A program made the position numbers and the translations under genes. From positions 10,547-74,546 of the forward strand of contig CAZMKO010000001.1 in the NCBI GenBank assembly GCA_964566965.1: 64,000 nt of DNA, in the 5' to 3' direction. Each line of letters starts with the position of its first letter. The first letter of the stretch is position 1. Source of the stretch: Oleiagrimonas sp964566965. Its GTDB lineage: Bacteria; Pseudomonadota; Gammaproteobacteria; Xanthomonadales; Rhodanobacteraceae. Below, piece after piece: positions 60,190-64,000 of the stretch. The notes below the pieces were generated by a model, which was not told the DNA's origin, did not search any database, and worked only from the letters and a program-made list of their open reading frames with translations.

Positions 60190-62484
60190 ATGACCCAGAC
60201 CACCATCCCCGGCTTCCCGCGCATCGGACGCCGGCGCGAACTCAAACGCGCCCTGGAAAGCCACTGGCGCGGCGACACCGATGCCGCCGAGCTTCTCGAC
60301 CAGGCCCGTCAACGACGCGCAGCACACTGGCAACTGGCCCGCGAGGCCGGCGCGGACGTCGTGCCCGTCAACGACTTCAGCCTCTACGACCACGTGCTGG
60401 ACATGGCCGTACTGTTCGATGCCATCCCGGACCGCTACCGGGCGCTGTACGACGCCGATCCGCTGGCCGGCTACTTTGCCATGGCACGCGGATCGCGCGA
60501 CAAGGCGCACGACCTGCGCGCCCTGGAAATGACCAAATGGTTCGATACCAACTACCACTACATCGTGCCCGAACTGCACGCCGGCCAGACATTCCACCTG
60601 CGCGGCAGCAAGCCCCTGGACGAATTCCGCGAGGCACGCGCGCTGGGTCTGGCGGCGCGCCCGGTGCTGCTGGGGCCGGTATCGTTCCTGTTGTTGTCCA
60701 AGAGCCGTGACGGAAGCCGCCCGTTGGACCTGCTGGACGCGCTGTTGCCCGCCTACATCGATTTGCTGGAACGCCTGGCCGCGGCCGGCGCCGAATGGGT
60801 GCAACTGGACGAGCCCTGCCTGGCCGCCGATCTTGACCCGGACGCGCGCGACGCCTTCGGCCATGCCTACGCCGCGCTGGCCAACGCGAATACGCCGAAA
60901 CGGCTTCTCGCCAACTATTTCGGCGGCTTCGGCGAACACCTTTCATGGCTGCCGGATCTGCCCGTCGACGGTATCCATGCCGATCTGGTGCGTGGCGCCG
61001 ACGAACTGGACGCCCTGCTGGACGCCCTTCCCGCCAACGCCATTCTCAGCGCCGGCGTCATTGACGGGCGCAACATCTGGCGCAGCCGGCCGGATCGGGT
61101 GCTGCCGCTGCTGGAAACCGCCAAACACCGCCTCGGTGGCGACCGCCTGTGGGTGGCCAGTTCGTGCTCACTGCTGCACGTGCCCATGGACGCGGCCGCG
61201 GAAACCGCGCTGGACGACACCCTGCGCTCCTGGCTGTCGTTCGCGCGGCAGAAAATCGAGGAATTGCGCGTCTACGCCGACGCCGTGGACGGCCACGCCG
61301 AGGCCCGCGCGGCGCTGGAAGCCCAGGCGGCCCTGCTGGCCGGTCGCCGGCATGCCCCGGGCGTGACCCGTGCCGAGGTGCGCCAGCGGTTGGCCGGCCT
61401 CAGCACCCAGGCCGCGCTGCGCCGCTCCGACTACGCCACCCGGCGCGCCGCCCAGCAACGCGCACATGCGCTGCCGGCGCTGCCGACCACCACCATCGGC
61501 TCGTTCCCGCAGACCGGTGAGGTACGCCGCGCGCGCGCCGCGCACCGCAAGGGCGAACTGGACACGACCGCCTACGAGGCCGTCATCGCCGACGAGATCG
61601 CGCGCTGCATCCGCTTCCAGGAACAGGCCGGCCTGGACGTGCTGGTGCACGGCGAGGCCGAGCGGAACGACATGGTCGAATATTTCGGCGAGCAACTGGA
61701 CGGCTATGCGTTCACCCGCCTCGGCTGGGTGCAGAGCTACGGCTCGCGCTGCGTGAAACCGCCGCTGATCTATGGCGACGTGGCCCGCCCCGGTCCCATG
61801 ACCGTGCGCTGGACAAGCCATGCCCAGGCGCTCACCGACAAGCCGGTCAAGGGTATGCTGACCGGACCGGTGACGATGCTGCAGTGGTCGTTCGTGCGCG
61901 ACGACCTGCCGCGGGACACCGTATGCCGGCAGATCGCCCTGGCCCTGCGCGACGAGGTGCACGACCTGGAAGCGGCCGGCATCGACTTCATCCAGATCGA
62001 CGAACCGGCCTTCCGCGAGGGCCTGCCGCTGCGCCGTACCGACTGGAAGGCCTATCTCGCCTGGGCCGTGGAGTGCTTCCGCATCGCCGCCGGCGGCGTG
62101 CGCGACGGCACCCAGATCCACAGCCACATGTGCTATTCCGAGTTCAACGACATCATCGAGGCGGTGGCCGCCATGGACGCCGACGTGATCTCCATCGAAA
62201 CCAGCCGATCACGCATGGAATTGCTGGATGCCTTCACCGATTTCGCCTACCCCAACGGCATCGGCCCCGGCGTCTACGACATCCATTCCCCGCGCGTGCC
62301 CGGGGAGGCCGAGATGGTGGAACTGCTGGACAAGGCACTGGAAGTGCTCGACCCGAGGCAACTGTGGGTCAACCCCGACTGCGGACTGAAAACACGCCGC
62401 TGGGAGGAAGTGGAGCCGGCACTGATCGCCCTGGTGCGGGCGGCACGCCAACTGCGCGCAAAACTGGCCACCCGAACCGCCTGA
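60190..62484 (+). CDS. metE: cobalamin-independent methionine synthase
   Basis: The 764-residue enzyme transfers methyl from 5-methyl-tetrahydropteroyl-triglutamate to homocysteine. The zinc ligands are in place: His646 and Cys648 in HSHMCYSEF and Cys731 in NPDCGLKTR, matching the E. coli pattern. The N-terminal half (TQTTIPGFPRIGRRRELK) is the duplicated domain. The ATG at 60190 follows AAGAGGAATT. A cobalamin riboswitch lies upstream and a REP hairpin downstream. Confidence 0.97.
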   Translation: MTQTTIPGFPRIGRRRELKRALESHWRGDTDAAELLDQARQRRAAHWQLAREAGADVVPVNDFSLYDHVLDMAVLFDAIPDRYRALYDADPLAGYFAMARGSRDKAHDLRALEMTKWFDTNYHYIVPELHAGQTFHLRGSKPLDEFREARALGLAARPVLLGPVSFLLLSKSRDGSRPLDLLDALLPAYIDLLERLAAAGAEWVQLDEPCLAADLDPDARDAFGHAYAALANANTPKRLLANYFGGFGEHLSWLPDLPVDGIHADLVRGADELDALLDALPANAILSAGVIDGRNIWRSRPDRVLPLLETAKHRLGGDRLWVASSCSLLHVPMDAAAETALDDTLRSWLSFARQKIEELRVYADAVDGHAEARAALEAQAALLAGRRHAPGVTRAEVRQRLAGLSTQAALRRSDYATRRAAQQRAHALPALPTTTIGSFPQTGEVRRARAAHRKGELDTTAYEAVIADEIARCIRFQEQAGLDVLVHGEAERNDMVEYFGEQLDGYAFTRLGWVQSYGSRCVKPPLIYGDVARPGPMTVRWTSHAQALTDKPVKGMLTGPVTMLQWSFVRDDLPRDTVCRQIALALRDEVHDLEAAGIDFIQIDEPAFREGLPLRRTDWKAYLAWAVECFRIAAGGVRDGTQIHSHMCYSEFNDIIEAVAAMDADVISIETSRSRMELLDAFTDFAYPNGIGPGVYDIHSPRVPGEAEMVELLDKALEVLDPRQLWVNPDCGLKTRRWEEVEPALIALVRAARQLRAKLATRTA

Positions 62485-62500
62485 TCCCCCGCCCCTGAGG

Positions 62501-62572
62501 CAGGAGCCTGCCCTGCAGGCGATGGTCAGGTGTACCGGACCATCAGGCCATCGCCTGCAGGGCAGGCTCCTA
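62501..62572. repeat. long REP-like inverted repeat (variant D) after metE
   Basis: A 25-bp unit with core GGAGCCTGCCCTGCAGGCGATGG faces its reverse complement (62548-62572), with a further inverted GATGGTC/GACCATC inside. It forms one large hairpin between metE and metK and may stop or protect the metE mRNA. Confidence 0.85.
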
Positions 62573-62670
62573 CCGGGGGACAGCGGACAGCCCATGCACC
62601 CGGCCCGGGTTTGCATGTATCATGCGACCTTTCCTTTATCTTTCTATCCGCAAGGAAGGATATAGCCACA

Positions 62671-63906
62671 ATGAGCACCACCCTGTTCACCTCCGAATCG
62701 GTATCCGAGGGCCATCCGGACAAGGTCGCCGATGCGCTTTCCGATGCCGTGCTGGACGCCATCCTGGCCCAGGACAAGCGCGCCCGCGTGGCCTGCGAGA
62801 CCATGGTCAAGACCGGCGTGGCCATCGTCGCCGGCGAAATCACCACCGACGCCTGGGTCGACGTGGAGGCGCTGGCGCGCAAGGTGATCCTGGACATCGG
62901 CTACGACTCCAGCGAAGTCGGCTTCGACGGGGCCACCTGTGGCGTGCTGAACCTGATCGGCAAGCAGTCGCCGGACATCAACCGTGGCGTGGATCGCAAG
63001 AAACCCGAGGAACAGGGCGCCGGCGACCAGGGCCTGATGTTCGGCTACGCCTGCAACGAAACGCCGACCCTGATGCCGGCGGCCATCCACTATTCGCACC
63101 GCCTGGTCGAACAGCAGGCCAAGGTGCGCAAGCGGAAGAACAGCCCCCTGCCGTGGCTGCGCCCGGACGCCAAAAGCCAGGTCACGCTGCGCTACGACAA
63201 CGGCCAGGTGGCCGGGATCGACGCCGTGGTGCTGTCGACGCAACACGCACCCGGCATCAAGCGCGGCGAACTCATCGAAGGCGTGCGCGAGCACATCCTC
63301 AAACCGGTGCTGCCGCAAAAATGGCTGGATTCGCTGCCCAAGAGCAAGATCCACATCAACCCGACCGGCCTGTTCGTGATCGGCGGGCCGGTGGGTGACT
63401 GCGGCCTCACCGGGCGCAAGATCATCGTCGACACCTACGGCGGCATGGGCCGTCACGGCGGCGGCGCGTTCAGCGGCAAGGACCCGTCCAAGGTCGACCG
63501 CAGCGCCGCCTACGCCGCGCGCTACGTGGCCAAGAACATCGTCGCCGCCAAGCTCGCCGACAAGTGCGAGGTGCAGCTGTCCTACGCCATCGGCGTGGCC
63601 GAACCGACCTCGATTTCCGTCACCACCTTCGGCACCGGCAAGATCAGCGACGGGGACATCGAGAAGCTGGTGCGGGCGCACTTCAAGCTCACGCCCTACC
63701 ACCTGATCCACAGCCTGGACCTGATCCACCCCATCTACCAGCTCACCGCCGCCTACGGCCACTTCGGCCGCAAGCCCTTCAAGCACACCTACCGTTGGGA
63801 AGAAACCGAGAACGGCAAGACGGTGAAGAAATCCGAAACCGCCACCGCCTTCAGCTGGGAACAGACCGACAAGGCCGACGCGCTGCGCAAGGCCGCCAAG
63901 CGCTGA
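62671..63906 (+). CDS. metK: S-adenosylmethionine synthetase
   Basis: The 411-residue enzyme makes SAM from methionine and ATP, the step after MetE. Motifs are SESVSEGHPDKVADALSDAVLD, the GAGDQGLMFGYA flexible loop and the P-loop-like GGAFSGKDPSKVDRSAAYAARY. The start at 62671 follows AAGGAAGG by 12 bp; the longer upstream frame has no support. It is slightly longer than the E. coli enzyme, as in Xanthomonadales. Confidence 0.97.
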   Translation: MSTTLFTSESVSEGHPDKVADALSDAVLDAILAQDKRARVACETMVKTGVAIVAGEITTDAWVDVEALARKVILDIGYDSSEVGFDGATCGVLNLIGKQSPDINRGVDRKKPEEQGAGDQGLMFGYACNETPTLMPAAIHYSHRLVEQQAKVRKRKNSPLPWLRPDAKSQVTLRYDNGQVAGIDAVVLSTQHAPGIKRGELIEGVREHILKPVLPQKWLDSLPKSKIHINPTGLFVIGGPVGDCGLTGRKIIVDTYGGMGRHGGGAFSGKDPSKVDRSAAYAARYVAKNIVAAKLADKCEVQLSYAIGVAEPTSISVTTFGTGKISDGDIEKLVRAHFKLTPYHLIHSLDLIHPIYQLTAAYGHFGRKPFKHTYRWEETENGKTVKKSETATAFSWEQTDKADALRKAAKR

Positions 63907-63931
63907 GGTCACTCGCCGCCGGGTGCCACAC

Positions 63932-63952
63932 GCCGCCGCCTTCGGGCGGCGG
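63932..63952 (+). terminator. hairpin after metK
   Basis: An 8-bp GC stem with a TTCG tetraloop lies about 25 bp after the metK stop. There is no clear T-run, so it is a weak terminator or a 3' stabilising hairpin. Confidence 0.45.
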
Positions 63953-64000
63953 TCGCGTATCGGAAAACCGTCACGGCATCCGCATCTTCCGATCGCGGCC

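Noticed and set aside
63907..64000. SAH or SAM riboswitch after metK
   Set aside because: Only a GC hairpin is visible; the conserved segments of these switches are not present before the window ends.

Overview
The window is a GC-rich gammaproteobacterial chromosome segment. Gene order points to the Xanthomonadales/Lysobacterales, probably Rhodanobacteraceae-like. The supporting blocks are lptD-surA-pdxA-rsmA-apaG-apaH, convergent secA with an M23 peptidase, a DUF721 gene and lpxC, and a division/cell-wall (dcw) cluster without murD next to rnpB-rsmI-lpoA-yraN. No tRNA, rRNA, prophage, transposase or CRISPR array was seen.

Layout. 1-3812: the end of a LacI-type regulator, then a sugar transporter, a PfkB sugar kinase and an AGE-family sugar isomerase. 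These read as a mannose to fructose to fructose-6-phosphate cassette. 3870-9845: Nudix hydrolase, ssb, a YajR-like transporter, ispB and two UbiH-type flavin hydroxylases (quinone synthesis). 10024-19166: a small membrane protein, cob(I)alamin adenosyltransferase, an HDAC-like deacylase, then the outer-membrane biogenesis and housekeeping block lptD to apaH. 19382-24862: secA, M23 peptidase, DUF721 protein, lpxC. 25218-41299 (minus strand): ftsZ, ftsA, ftsQ, ddlB, murC, murG, ftsW, mraY, murF, murE, ftsI, ftsL, rsmH, mraZ, transcribed from a clear MraZ-operator promoter near 41345. 41835-45593: RNase P RNA, rsmI, lpoA, yraN. 45938-48902: a uracil-DNA-glycosylase-like gene, a nucleoside transporter and a ribokinase, bounded by two inverted copies of a composite REP element.

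49121-55398 (minus strand) is the most unusual part. It is a tight operon whose first ORF joins an ArsR-family persulfide-sensor-like regulator, without a stop codon, to an exported DsrE-family protein. Next come an orphan periplasmic binding protein, a diheme cytochrome c4/TsdB-like protein, a TsdA-like (thiosulfate dehydrogenase type) diheme lipoprotein, a porin, a membrane-anchored TlpA-like thioredoxin and a DsbG-like protein. I read this as a periplasmic sulfur-oxidation and thiol-redox system under sulfane-sulfur control.

55511-63906: dusB; a Fur-box-controlled TonB receptor with an esterase (siderophore use); metE behind a cobalamin riboswitch; metK.

Two repeat systems run through the window. 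One is REP-like palindromes in at least four stem variants, mostly at gene 3' ends. The other is arrays of exactly four GGGACCC/GGGTCCC heptamers. Two pairs of these arrays bracket unrelated short inserts inside the dcw cluster; one pair lies inside the open reading frame of ddlB and one fills the mraY-ftsW gap.
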